From: Myrica gale
Lineage: Eukaryota; Streptophyta; Magnoliopsida; Fagales; Myricaceae
Direction: 5' to 3'
Length of the DNA stretch: 64,000 bases
Assembly: GCA_963930655.1 (NCBI GenBank)
Contig: OZ005605.1
Location: 6,765,501 to 6,829,500, forward strand
Of this stretch, positions 1 through 9,170 are shown one piece after another. The notes beneath the pieces were generated by a model that searched no databases, was not told where the DNA came from, and saw only the letters and a list, made by a program, of their open reading frames with translations. Position numbers and translations under genes: made by a program. Position 1 is the first letter of the stretch, and each line of letters opens with the position of its first letter.

Positions 1-909
1 ATGATCTTGCAATGCACCCTAACTATACAAACAAGTTCCTCCTTGACTGCTCCATACGGGTTACCTTTGTTTACCCATATGCTCGACAGAGGTGACCCGT
101 ATGGATGTTTACAACATATCACTTCCAAACGCTGTAGGTACCTTCCTGTAAAAATATCATATTAAGTCCGTGAATTCCAAACGCTGCATGGCACTATGGC
201 AAATGCGCCTCTCTCCTCCCCTGACAACATCGACTCCCTCCACGTCGGGGTTCTGCGCAAGTTCTGCAAGAAGCTCCTCTGCAACTACAACTCCTGGTGC
301 TCCTACCATGGAAAGAAGTCCAACTCTACGTTGCATAAGCTATTAGACATGGAAATATTCTTTCCGAGTTGTGGTTAATTTTCGCACTTCACAAACCCAC
401 AAACCTAGTTGTGGAGGAGCCTTCGTCGGACAGAGGAGAAGTCTCTGGCTTGTCGATGGAGATTCTATCCGAGCCAAAAGGATGAGGATCTGAGCATTGG
501 TTGAAGATGTCCATATGGGACTGGGAGCGACTGCTTACAGTTGGTCTTCAAAGTGCTTCAGTGATTACAGATTAGTTAAATGTCTTTTATAATTTGGTGT
601 GGTGGAATTTCGAACACGTGGGTGTGGAGCCTCTCTCAACTTACGTCCCTGATAATGTATGTCCTGCATGGCGTCGGCAGGAAGCTGCCAGTAATCAATG
701 GCAATGGCTTGAGCGGGCACGTTCTTGATGTTGCTGTTGTCATGTTCCTTGAGGAACTCTGTGTACGAGTGGATGACCTCCTCTTCTAGGTGTAGTTTTT
801 GACATCGAATTGGTCTAGTTTTTGTCTAGCAGGATTAGTTTTATGGGGTGAGCTTTTTTGCTGTTGCGGTAATGTTGATATTCTACGTTGGTTAGAGAAT
901 TTTGTGTTA
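1..909. other. No recognised gene; GC-richer open stretch on the minus strand
   Basis: I recognise no gene here. On the minus strand one frame stays open from about 789 down to about 570 and reads like coding sequence (begins [17 protein letters not shown]), but I cannot name the family. It lies directly downstream of the PB1-domain remnant on the same strand, so it may be another piece of the same dead gene. The plus-strand reading frames here carry no recognisable motif. Confidence 0.3.
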
Positions 910-1264
910 TTATGTGTTACTGTGCCAGCGTTGAGTCATCGCCTTTGTGATAGAGAAAGAGTCGAAGCGGTCGTACTTGTCCATCATGTTCTCCACGTCT
1001 TCATCGGTCGTCACGGAAATCAGCACATCAAGATCTTCACTGGGAAGCTGGTACTTGATTTTTATATCGGTAGTGCGCCTGAGAGCTTGGAGAGGACGGT
1101 AGAGAAGTTGGTGGAGCGGTGGCAACGATAAGATCTTGCCTCCAAAACCTGTGCGGATGGTGGTCCGACTGAGGAGAGGACGCGACAGAGCTGGTTGTGC
1201 CTGCGTCCAACTCAGATGCGTGGTGCGAATTCATTTCCTGGGTAAGCCAAAACAAAAAGGACAA
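910..1264 (-). pseudogene. PB1-domain protein fragment (plant PB1/kinase-type)
   Basis: A 71-codon minus-strand stretch (910-1125) contains KIKYQLPSEDLDVLISV followed by TTDEDVENMMDKYDR. This is the second half of a plant PB1 domain, as found at the N-terminus of Raf-like kinases and related PB1 proteins, where it mediates heterotypic protein binding. Upstream on the same strand, about 1130-1264, a different frame gives a Ser/His-rich leader and then, after a frame change, a FGGKIL-like PB1 start. The canonical block between them (RYVGG and following) is deleted or scrambled. No kinase domain follows. I infer a decayed gene fragment; the exact parent gene is not determined. The plus-strand frame over the same bases is a shadow. 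Confidence 0.6.
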
Positions 1265-1740
1265 GAAGAATGAGAGAAATCCGAACGAACGTAAAATATG
1301 AGGAAAATGGAATCTTGAATTCTTTCCTTCTCGCTAAAAGTTTTGAAGAACTTACGCGTCGAAAGCCTTAAGAATGTTAGCTCCTTCTACCCACTCGACT
1401 GCAACAAGCTCCAGTTTCAGCTACTTGGGCACAAGCTCAGTTGATGCTCTTGGGCAGGAGAACACGCTTGAATAGTGGGAGACGGAGTGGAGACCTTGAC
1501 GCGGTGCTGTTGCTCCTCCTACTCTGTGAGATCTGCCAACAGACCTTGACGCGGAGGGAGGAGAAGAGGTGAGGGAGAAGAGGGTGGTAATGGTCAGGAG
1601 GGTGGTAATAGGACAAAACAAGGAATGAAGACATTTTTGTCAATAAAGAAGTTGTCCTGAGATGACACGAGTTTTTTTTTCAGCCTCTATTTGCATTAAG
1701 GGTAAAACGGACCATCCAAATCGAAAGTTGTCACGTGGAC

Positions 1741-1778
1741 GTCACATGGTTAGTTTTCCGTCACATGGTTAGTTTTCC
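1741..1778. repeat. Two-copy 19-bp tandem repeat
   Basis: The unit gtcacatggttagttttcc occurs twice head to tail. The surrounding stretch 1265-1918 holds no recognised gene. Confidence 0.8.
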
Positions 1779-1918
1779 GTGAGAAGTAACGGTAATTTGA
1801 TGTTTAGGGTGGAAATCAACGTAAGTATAAACTTTAGAGTACTAATCTAACGAAATCGATAAAAGTGGGTGCAACTTAAAAATGACCCTATAATTCAGGG
1901 ATGCAAAGTGAATTTTCC

Positions 1919-2931
1919 TTTTTTTTTTCAAACAACTTTACTTCGTTCCATAATTAAATAAAGTTACATTAAAAGTCTTTATACAACATGAGCTGACTTA
2001 GCAGATGTTGAGATACGAAACTACACTATGAAATTTACGAAGGCAGGCCCACTTAGCCAGTGAGTGAGCATTCAAGTTTTGCTTTCCTGGAGACTTTCGA
2101 GAAACACCACAATGGAAAATTTTGCATCATCGCTCGTCTCTAAAGACACTTGACTGATACGGCTTCCAGGAAGGTCCAAAGTCGTGTCATTGATCCCATT
2201 TATAACACTAAGGGAGTCCCCTTAAAAAAAACAGCATGCAAATTCCTCAACTTCGCTTCTTCAGCTGCCATACGGGCTGCCAACATTTCCCCCAGCAGAG
2301 GAGACATAGCAAGAAGTATTTCCGTTCGAGCCCATAAAAGGATCCCAGACATATTATAGCACATACATGCCACAACAGTAAAACTCCTCCGAATTGCAGC
2401 ATCAAAATTAATTTTAACACAACCCACAGGAGGGGCACCCAATTTTAGATTTGTTGAGAGACAACATCTTCCCATGCCGTACATGCTCTCTGAAGCATCT
2501 CTGGATCTGTTGTAATAATCTATGGAGATCCGGTGTTTGATTATGGTGGACTTTGAGATTCCTAGTAAACCAGATGAGATCCATCGCTACTGCAGTGTAG
2601 ACAATAAAAGCATGCTCATCCTCAGACCGAACTCCCATGTAAAGTGGAATATGGGAGTTCGCCTTCAACCATTCATTGATTGGAATATGTACCATGACTG
2701 TCGTGTTAATGGGCCATGGAGATTGTCTCCATACACAGCAAGCATGAGGGCAGCTCATAAAGAGATGCTCAACAGTTTCTTCACACAGTTGACATTTAGT
2801 GTCGGCTAAGGAGAGATTGGGACAAAGCGACTGATTATTGCTCGGACTGAAATGACTTTCCAAATAACTTGCCACAAAAAATGCTTCAAGCGGTCTGGAA
2901 TCTTTAATTTTCAAAATCTTCTCCAATCTTA
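1919..2931 (-). mobile_element. LINE (L1-type) 3' end fragment, zf-RVT plus RNase H-like domain
   Basis: Reading on the minus strand, 2414-2931 encodes a zf-RVT finger (CQLCEETVEHLFMSC then CCVWRQSPW), the domain that follows the reverse transcriptase in plant LINEs. After a frameshift, 2200-2484 encodes the start of an RVT_3/RNase H-like domain (GAPPVGCVKINFDAAIRR). A run of ten T at 1919-1928 is the poly(A) tail in minus orientation and marks the 3' end. The 5' side is cut by a MITE at 2932. No reverse transcriptase or endonuclease remains, so this is a dead fragment. I found no target-site duplication. Confidence 0.75.
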
Positions 2932-3112
2932 GGGTGCGTTTGTGTACCAAAATTTTACTCCCTCTAAAATTTTAACACAATTAAATATTACAATATAATC
3001 TCTCTCTCCCCATCAAATCATTACTATTTACTACAAAAAATATAAAAAATTACCTCTCTCTTCACTTTTTCATTAAACCCAATACTTAAAATTTTACAAC
3101 ACACACACAACC
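2932..3112. mobile_element. Tourist-like (PIF/Harbinger) MITE, 181 bp
   Basis: The left end GGGTGCGTTTGTG and the right end (reverse complement GGTTGTGTGTGTG) form imperfect terminal inverted repeats, each running into an AAAATTTTA-like stretch. Both ends are flanked by TTA (2929-2931 and 3113-3115), the 3-bp target duplication of Harbinger elements. The interior is AT-rich and non-coding. Confidence 0.6.
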
Positions 3113-3159
3113 TTAATAGACGACACTTCTAAGGATGAGTGTATCGCGAAGAGAAAAAA

Positions 3160-3362
3160 GCAGAAGAAATAATGTATCTTTATTTCCAAGTTACCCTGTC
3201 TGACACGTGGGGTGTAGTAAAATATCTTGCCGACTGATAGGGGGTGGGTTCTCCTGTTGTTGGGATGCACGAATGCTATTTCGTGAGTACTATCATATTG
3301 GCACAATGTCATGCCGTTTGTCCGAGAATATATGATGTCACCGGATCAATTACTTCTTCACT
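3160..3362 (-). repeat. Orphan copy of the dehydrin upstream block (copy A)
   Basis: This stretch is clearly related to 9925-10165, 55850-55950 and 61440-61690, which lie upstream of the three dehydrin genes. Shared landmarks are a G-box/ABRE (CACGTG at 3204-3209), a DRE/CRT core GCCGAC (3229-3234) and the phrase ttctcctgttgttggg. Orientation matches the other copies, so a minus-strand dehydrin would be expected near 2 kb. The space holds a LINE fragment and a MITE instead. I infer a deleted fourth dehydrin unit. Confidence 0.65.
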
Positions 3363-3379
3363 ATTTATGCCATTTGTCC

Positions 3380-3541
3380 GGGAATATATGGAAAGCTTTA
3401 CATATTTTTAGGCATCTGAATTATGCAGAAGATAATGTAGCGCGATGGGCATCGTCCCATCGTCATTAAAGTTACGTTTTGTCCAGAGAGATTCTTAGTT
3501 GGAGTTTGTTAATAATTTACCTATCAAAAAAAAAAAAAAAA
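3380..3541 (+). mobile_element. Possible LINE 3' tail
   Basis: A short open stretch (NYAEDNVARWASSHRH) resembles the C-terminal end of LINE RNase H domains. It is followed by a non-coding segment and a run of A at about 3525-3541, after a ttacctatc motif often seen at plant LINE ends. Weak, motif-level support only. Confidence 0.3.
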
Positions 3542-4963
3542 CAAAGTTACTTCTTCCCTTAAACATACCGTACATCAAATTAGATTTACTTTTCCGGTTA
3601 ATACCTATTAACACTTAAGTGTTCTCTTTCTATTTAAAAATTAATAATAATTTTAGAACAAGTCATAAAATTGTTGAATTTTGACCTGAATAAATATTAA
3701 GTTAATCAATAAAATAAGTAGCGACAAATTAAATCAAATACCAATAATACAAGAGATAAAGATTTTGTTGACGAAGTGAAAAACCTTTGAACTACCTTTC
3801 AAAGTAAAAATTACTCCAAGAGAAATTCACCAAAAAACTTTACAACGATGATTCAGACACAAGCAACCTCCAGTTGCTTGACTATGATTACCTGAGGTAA
3901 TAATTTAAGTAATCCAACTTAGATTCACTCCTTTGGATAATCTTCAACCCTCTAAGACCTGTAAGGTTCACACAAAATAGTTAATTACGATAGTGATGAA
4001 ATTTATAGAACTAGAGTATCCTTGCAATTCTCTCATTACTCCTATCCCTTTATTGTGTGTACAAGGGTGGTTCCAGGTATAGGCAGCATCTCTAGTTGCC
4101 TAAGACCCATAAATTTAAGAGGCTTCTAAATCAAAATTTCCTTTAATTGTAAACTTCAAAGTGTATATTGATTGAAGATACCTATTAAATCTACTTAATT
4201 GAAGGAGCATTAACTTTTCAATTTTTGTGATATTCATTTATAAAATCTTCTACTTCAATCCTATAGAATCTATTTATTCAAATATATTAATTGCAATTAA
4301 TTCAAAGAAACTCTCAGCCCAATTGATTTTATCTTTGTAATAAAAAGTCCTATAAAATCTACTTGAGATTAGATTTTCCTGTCAAGATTAACATTAGCTA
4401 GAGGCCTATTAGTTGTTTATGTTTGTTTTAATATTATAATATTTTATTTTATAATAATTTATTGACAATAATTGTTGCTTCGGTAAAAAAATCAAAATTA
4501 AGACTAATCAAATCCTACTTAGTCGACTATATCACAAAAATGATTGAATAGATTAGTAATATTATCAATTAAAAATAATATATTAACAAATTTAAAATAT
4601 AAAATTTTAATATATAACTATGCATCTCAAAAAAATTAAAAAAATATGTTTTAACTAAATTGTATTAATATTTAATTTTTAAAATATATTATTATACAAA
4701 TTATTATAAAAAACCTCACTTTAAAATTTCACATACGCCTCAATTACCTTAGCCTATTTTGAGGCAACATCATTGATCGCAACGGGTTAGTGTCTTGAAT
4801 TACTTGTCGGCTTCGTTCAAGGGCTTCTTGGTTCCAAGTTGGGCTCGCTCAATTATAAAGGCTTGATCAGCCTACTTGTCTTTTTGCAGGCCTATGCGTT
4901 ATCCTAAGGGGTCGATAACCTCTATCTATATCAACCAAGAATTTTAGCTTTTTGAAAAAAACC
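3542..4963. other. AT-rich non-coding stretch
   Basis: Very AT-rich, with no frame that looks coding. Parts (about 3750-4060) resemble the style of decayed copia LTR sequence, but I cannot pair it with a second LTR. Confidence 0.4.
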
Positions 4964-4976
4964 AAGCCTTACTCAA

Positions 4977-5076
4977 ATTTTTTTTTTTAGTCACAGTGGA
5001 CAGAAGAAGGGGATTCGACCACGGATCTTAACCTCCGTAAGGGGAGGAGGTACCGCTTGAGTTAACGCTCAGTGGT
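4977..5076 (-). mobile_element. tRNA-derived SINE, 100 bp, with 13-bp target-site duplication
   Basis: On the minus strand the element starts ACCACTGAGCG and has an A-box-like TTAACTCAAGCGGTA and a B-box-like GGTCGAATCC. It ends in CACTGTGACT plus a poly(A) run. It is flanked by a perfect 13-bp direct repeat AAGCCTTACTCAA (4964-4976 and 5077-5089). The intact duplication implies a fairly young insertion 3' of the giant dehydrin gene. Confidence 0.75.
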
Positions 5077-5169
5077 AAGCCTTACTCAATTGAATTCTTA
5101 TTTATATTTTTGGAAAGATTTGCCACCCATCTTGTAAGATAATGCCCCATATAAGGCTTCTGGTTATAC

Positions 5170-5558
5170 CAAAAGGGTCCATACCCCAACGATACGACAA
5201 AAGCTTGATGTAGAAAACCAGAATACAACAATATAGATATCATATAATGATTAGTGCCCAACAGATTTTAAAGGGATATTCGGGTAACAAAAACAGAAAG
5301 CAAATCACCTCTAGAGCCAATAGGTGGGGGGAAAAAAAACCAGATGAAAGCCAAACTTATGCTAAATAGTGCAAATTACATTCTGGTCATCTTACATAGG
5401 AAAGAACACTCGTACTAGTAAAAACAAGTAGCAAATAAGGCACCTAATTAAGAAAGAAGAAGAAAAAAAGCAGCAAATGGGACAATAGATCTTATTTCTG
5501 ATTCTGGTTCTGTTTCTAGTCTTTCTCCCGATGCAGATCTTGTCCCAAATAGGACCTC
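5170..5558 (-). other. 3' flank of the giant dehydrin, conserved with both paralogs
   Basis: The sequence downstream of the stop codon is related to 53131-53440 and 60050-60363. Shared phrases include cactcgtactagtaaaaaca and the gggacaa...gatcttatttctg stretch before the stop. It probably holds the 3' UTR. The poly(A) site is not defined. Confidence 0.5.
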
Positions 5559-8500
5559 CTACACATGTAGGACCTTCTCTCCCTTGTCCTCATTATTTTT
5601 GTCCCCACGAATATTGTCTTTTACCTTGTCCATGATCCCTTCCTTGCGCTCGCCAAGGTGCACAGGCTTGTTCACGCCATGATACTCGCCTTTGTTGTCT
5701 TCATATTGGTACTCACCTTTGGGTTCAATGTCCTGGACTTTATTGTCACCCTTGGGCTCACCGTACTTGCCTTTGTTGTCTCCATATTGGTACTCGCCGT
5801 ACTCGCCTTTGTCTTTTCCATATTGGTACTCGCCCTTGGGCTCACCGTACTGGGCTTTGATGTCTCCATCTTGGTACTCACTCTTAGGCTCACCACACTT
5901 ACCTTTGCTGTCACCCTTGGGCTCGCCGTACTCGCCATTGTTGTCCCCACATTGGTACTCGCTCATGGGCTCGCTATACTTCATTTTGTTGTCATCCTTT
6001 GGCTCGCCGAACACGCCTAATTTGTTGTCGACCTTTGGCTCATCGTGCACGCCTTTCTTGTCTTCCTTTGGCTCACCGAAAATGCCAAATTTGTTGTCAC
6101 CCTTTGACTCGCCGTACACGCCTTTGTTGTCTCCCTTTGGCTCACCGAAAATGCCTAATTTGTTGTCTTTTGGCTCGCCGTACACGCCTTTATTGTCTCC
6201 CTCTGACTCGCCAAACACGCCAAATTTGTTGTTTCCATTTGACTCGTTGTACATGCCTTTGTTGTCTCCCTTTGGCTCGCCAAACACCCTAAATTTGTTG
6301 TCTCCCTTTGACTCACTGTACACGCCTTTGTTGTCTCCATATTGGTTCTCCCCCTTGTTGCGGTCCCCTTGGATCTTGTCTGTGAGCCCCTCCTTGTGCT
6401 CGCCATGGTACTCACCCATTGGCTCGTCGTACTTGCCTTTATTGTCACCCTTGGGCTCATCGTACTCGCCTTTGTTGTCTACATATTGGTACTCGCCCTT
6501 GGGCTCACCGTACTTGCCTTTGTTGTCACCCTTGGGCTTGCCGTTGTCTTTTCCATATTGATACTCGCCCTTGGGCTCGACGTACTGGGCTTCGATGTCT
6601 CCATATTGGTACTCGCTGTTAGGCTCATCATACATGCCTTTGCTGTCACCCTTTTGCTCGCCGCACAGGCCTTTGTTGTCTCCCTTTGGCTCGCCGTACA
6701 TGTCTTTACTGTGTCCCTTTGGCTCACCAAAAATGCCTAATTTGTTGTCGCCCTTTGACTCGCCGTACACGCCTTTGTTGTCTCCCTTTGGCTCGCCGAA
6801 AATGCCAGATTTGTTGTCACCTTTTGGCTCGCCGTACATGCCTTTGTTGTCTCCCTCTGACTCGCCAAACATGCCAAATTTGTTGTTTTGATTTGACTCG
6901 TTGTACAAGATTTTGTTGTCTCCCGTTGGCACCCCAAAAACGCCATATTTGTTGTCTCCCTTTGACTCGCCGTACACACCTTTGTTGTCTCCATATTGGT
7001 GCTCCCCCTTGTTGAGGTCCCCTTGGATCTTTTCTGTGAGCCCCTCCTTGTGCTCGCCATGGTACTCGCCCTTCGGCTCACCGTACTGGGTCTTGATGTC
7101 TCCATATTGGTACTCGCCCTTCGACTCGTCGTACTTGCCTTTGCTGTCTCCCTTTGGCTTGCCGTAGACGCTTTTGCTGTCTCCATATTGGTACTCGCTC
7201 TTGGGCTCGCTGTACTTGCCTTTGTTGTCTCCCTTTGGCTCGCCGAACACACCTAATTTGTTGTCGCCCTTTGGCTCGTCGTACAAGCCTTTGTTGTCTC
7301 CCTTTGGCTCGCTGTACAAGCCTTTATTGTCTCTCTTTGGCTCACCGAAAATGCCTAATTTGTTGTTGCCCTTTGACTCGTCGTGCACGCCTTTGTTGTC
7401 TCCCTTTTGCTCGCCGAAAACGTCTAATTTGTTGTCGCCTTTTGGCTCGCCGTACACGCCTTTGTTGTCTCCTTTTGGCTCGCCCAACACGCCAAATTTG
7501 TTCTCTCCCTTTGGCTCGCCCAACACGCCTTTGTTGTCGCCCTTTGGCTCGCCGTTCACGCCTTTGTTGTTTCCTTTTGGCTCGCCGAAACTGCCTAAGT
7601 TGTTTCCTCCCTTTGGCTCGCCATACACGCCTTTGTTTTCTCCCTTTGGCTCGCCGAAACTGCCTAACTTGTTGTCTCCCTTTGGCTCGCCGTACACGCC
7701 TTTGTTGTCTCCCTTTTGCTCGCCGAAAATGCCTAATTTGTTGTCGCCCTTTGGCTCGCCGTACACGCTTAATTTGTTGTCTCCCTTTGGCTCGCCGAAA
7801 CTGCCTAATTTGTTGTCGCCCTTTGACTCGTCGTACAAGCCTCTGTTGTCTCCCTTTGGCTCGCCGTACAAGCCTTTATTGTCTCTCTTTGGCTCACCGA
7901 AAATGCCTAATTTGTTGTCGCCCTTTGACTCGTCGTGCACGCCTTTGTTGTCTCCCTTTTGCTCGCCGAAAACGCCTAATTTGTTGTCGCCTTTTGGCTC
8001 GCCGTACACGCCTTTGTTCTCTCCGAAATTGCATAAGTTGTTATCTCCCTTTGGCTCGCCGTACACACCTTTGTTTTCTCCCTTTGGCTCGCCGAAACTG
8101 CCTAAGTTGTTGTCTCCCTTTTGCTCGCCGAAAATGCCTAATTTGTTGTCCCCCTTTGGCTCGCCGTACACGCCTAATTTGTTGTCGCCCTTTGGCTCGC
8201 CGAAACTGCCTAATTTGTTGTCTCCCTTTGGCTTGCCGAAACTGCCTAACTTGTTGTTTCCCTTTGGCTCGCCGTAGACGCCTTTGTTGTCTCCCTTTTG
8301 CTCGCCGAAAATGCCTGATTTGTTGTTGCCTTTTGGCTCGCCGTAGATGCCTTTGTTGTCTCCCTTTGGCTCGCCCAACAAGCCAAATTTGTTCTCTCCC
8401 TTTGGCTCGCCATATATGCCTTTGTTGTCTCCCTTTGGCTCGCCGAAAATGCCTAATTTGTTATCGCCCTTTGGCTCGCCGTTCACGACATTGTTGTCTC

Positions 8501-8840
8501 CCTTTGGCTCGCCGAAACTGCCTAATTTATTGTCTCCCTTTGGTTCACCGTACACGCCTTTGTTGTCTTCCTTTGGCTCGCCGAAACTTCCTAATTTGTT
8601 GTCTCCCTTTGACTTGCCGTACACGCCTTTGTTGTCTCCATATTGTTGCTCCTCCTTGTTGCGGTCCCCTTGGATCTTGTCCGTGAGCCCCTCCTTGTGC
8701 TCGCCACGGTACTCGCCTTTGTAGTCTCCAAGGTTGTCACCCTTGGGCTCGCGGTGCTGCTCCCTGGCCTTCTTCTCCTCGTCTTTGGTTTTGCCACCCC
8801 TGTGGAGGGTATCTCCAATCTTGTGAATGATTCCTGCCAT
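5559..8840 (-). CDS. Giant tandem-repeat dehydrin-like (LEA) protein, 1093 aa
   Basis: Single uninterrupted frame. The N-terminus MAGIIHKIGDTLHRGG resembles KS-type (HIRD11-like) dehydrins. The C-terminus has a good K-segment, ERKEGIMDKVKDNIRG (1064-1079), then an Asn/Glu/Lys tail ending GEKVLHV. Degenerate K-like motifs of the form EHKEGLTDKIQG lie at 47-58, 596-607 and 814-825. Nearly everything else is an alternating dyad, GEPKGDNKGVY (11 aa) and GEPKGDNKLGIF (12 aa), with later blocks rich in GEYQYGD. The protein is Gly/Lys/Asp/Asn/Pro-rich, near charge-neutral per unit and almost Cys-free, so it should be disordered and soluble. Dehydrins protect membranes and proteins during drying or freezing (family knowledge). 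The length is far beyond usual dehydrins. The start is supported by a TATA box about 80 bp upstream and by the same start in both paralogs. Gly codons in the units alternate GGA/GGC, so the frame is kept while synonymous sites drift. Function in this plant is inferred. Confidence 0.85.
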   Translation of the reverse strand: MAGIIHKIGDTLHRGGKTKDEEKKAREQHREPKGDNLGDYKGEYRGEHKEGLTDKIQGDRNKEEQQYGDNKGVYGKSKGDNKLGSFGEPKEDNKGVYGEPKGDNKLGSFGEPKGDNNVVNGEPKGDNKLGIFGEPKGDNKGIYGEPKGENKFGLLGEPKGDNKGIYGEPKGNNKSGIFGEQKGDNKGVYGEPKGNNKLGSFGKPKGDNKLGSFGEPKGDNKLGVYGEPKGDNKLGIFGEQKGDNNLGSFGEPKGENKGVYGEPKGDNNLCNFGENKGVYGEPKGDNKLGVFGEQKGDNKGVHDESKGDNKLGIFGEPKRDNKGLYGEPKGDNRGLYDESKGDNKLGSFGEPKGDNKLSVYGEPKGDNKLGIFGEQKGDNKGVYGEPKGDNKLGSFGEPKGENKGVYGEPKGGNNLGSFGEPKGNNKGVNGEPKGDNKGVLGEPKGENKFGVLGEPKGDNKGVYGEPKGDNKLDVFGEQKGDNKGVHDESKGNNKLGIFGEPKRDNKGLYSEPKGDNKGLYDEPKGDNKLGVFGEPKGDNKGKYSEPKSEYQYGDSKSVYGKPKGDSKGKYDESKGEYQYGDIKTQYGEPKGEYHGEHKEGLTEKIQGDLNKGEHQYGDNKGVYGESKGDNKYGVFGVPTGDNKILYNESNQNNKFGMFGESEGDNKGMYGEPKGDNKSGIFGEPKGDNKGVYGESKGDNKLGIFGEPKGHSKDMYGEPKGDNKGLCGEQKGDSKGMYDEPNSEYQYGDIEAQYVEPKGEYQYGKDNGKPKGDNKGKYGEPKGEYQYVDNKGEYDEPKGDNKGKYDEPMGEYHGEHKEGLTDKIQGDRNKGENQYGDNKGVYSESKGDNKFRVFGEPKGDNKGMYNESNGNNKFGVFGESEGDNKGVYGEPKDNKLGIFGEPKGDNKGVYGESKGDNKFGIFGEPKEDKKGVHDEPKVDNKLGVFGEPKDDNKMKYSEPMSEYQCGDNNGEYGEPKGDSKGKCGEPKSEYQDGDIKAQYGEPKGEYQYGKDKGEYGEYQYGDNKGKYGEPKGDNKVQDIEPKGEYQYEDNKGEYHGVNKPVHLGERKEGIMDKVKDNIRGDKNNEDKGEKVLHV
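5690..8650 (-). repeat. Coding tandem repeat array, about 69-bp dyad period
   Basis: The DNA repeats with half-units of 33 and 36 bp. Three higher-order blocks each begin with a K-like motif: residues 47-595, 596-813 and 814 to the C-terminus. The first block is the longest and most regular; the later two carry extra EYQYGD units. Unit number is likely to vary between individuals and to be prone to assembly collapse. Confidence 0.85.
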
Positions 8841-9170
8841 TGTTAATTTGTTTTTTCTCTGTTCGAAATGCTTCTGAATTCTGATTCTGATTCTGATTCA
8901 ATCTGAAGAGATATGGACGCCCTTATATAGGCATTCATGTAGTCATGGGGTGCAAGAAATAGAAAAGGAGGAGAAAACTTCCGCTAATTATTCAATACGT
9001 GTCATCTTCAGAAATTATATGCCCAAGCGAACGTTTACGGAAGATTCTTTTGGAAAGCTACAAATAAAAGTCAGAAAATCACTATTAGTTTCCCGAATCT
9101 ACGACAGAGATATTTGTGATCTGTAAGATGTGGAATAACGTGTCGGGGTCGGCATAGCGTAAGGCCGACA
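8841..9170 (-). promoter_or_regulatory. Proximal promoter of the giant dehydrin: TATA, two ABRE, paired DRE
   Basis: On the gene strand the TATA box CCTATATAAGG lies at 8921-8931, giving a leader of roughly 50 nt. ABRE motifs ACGTGTC (plus-strand sense) lie at 8997-9003 and 9138-9144. Two DRE/CRT cores lie in inverted orientation ten bases apart: GTCGGC at 9148-9153 and GCCGAC at 9164-9169. ABRE is bound by ABF/AREB bZIP factors and GCCGAC by CBF/DREB factors (established). ABA and cold or drought control is therefore inferred. Confidence 0.65.

Noticed and set aside
799..1131. Plus-strand 110-codon frame
   Set aside because: Antisense to the PB1-domain fragment, which has recognisable motifs.
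5690..8650. CRISPR-like array or satellite DNA
   Set aside because: Repeats are contiguous, coding and in frame with a host-type gene; there are no unique spacers.
7154..8686. Long plus-strand open frame (510 codons, Arg/Cys/Leu-rich) and several others antisense to the giant dehydrin
   Set aside because: Shadow of the tandem repeat: a stop-free unit in one frame stays stop-free when repeated. No independent start context, domain or composition supports it.
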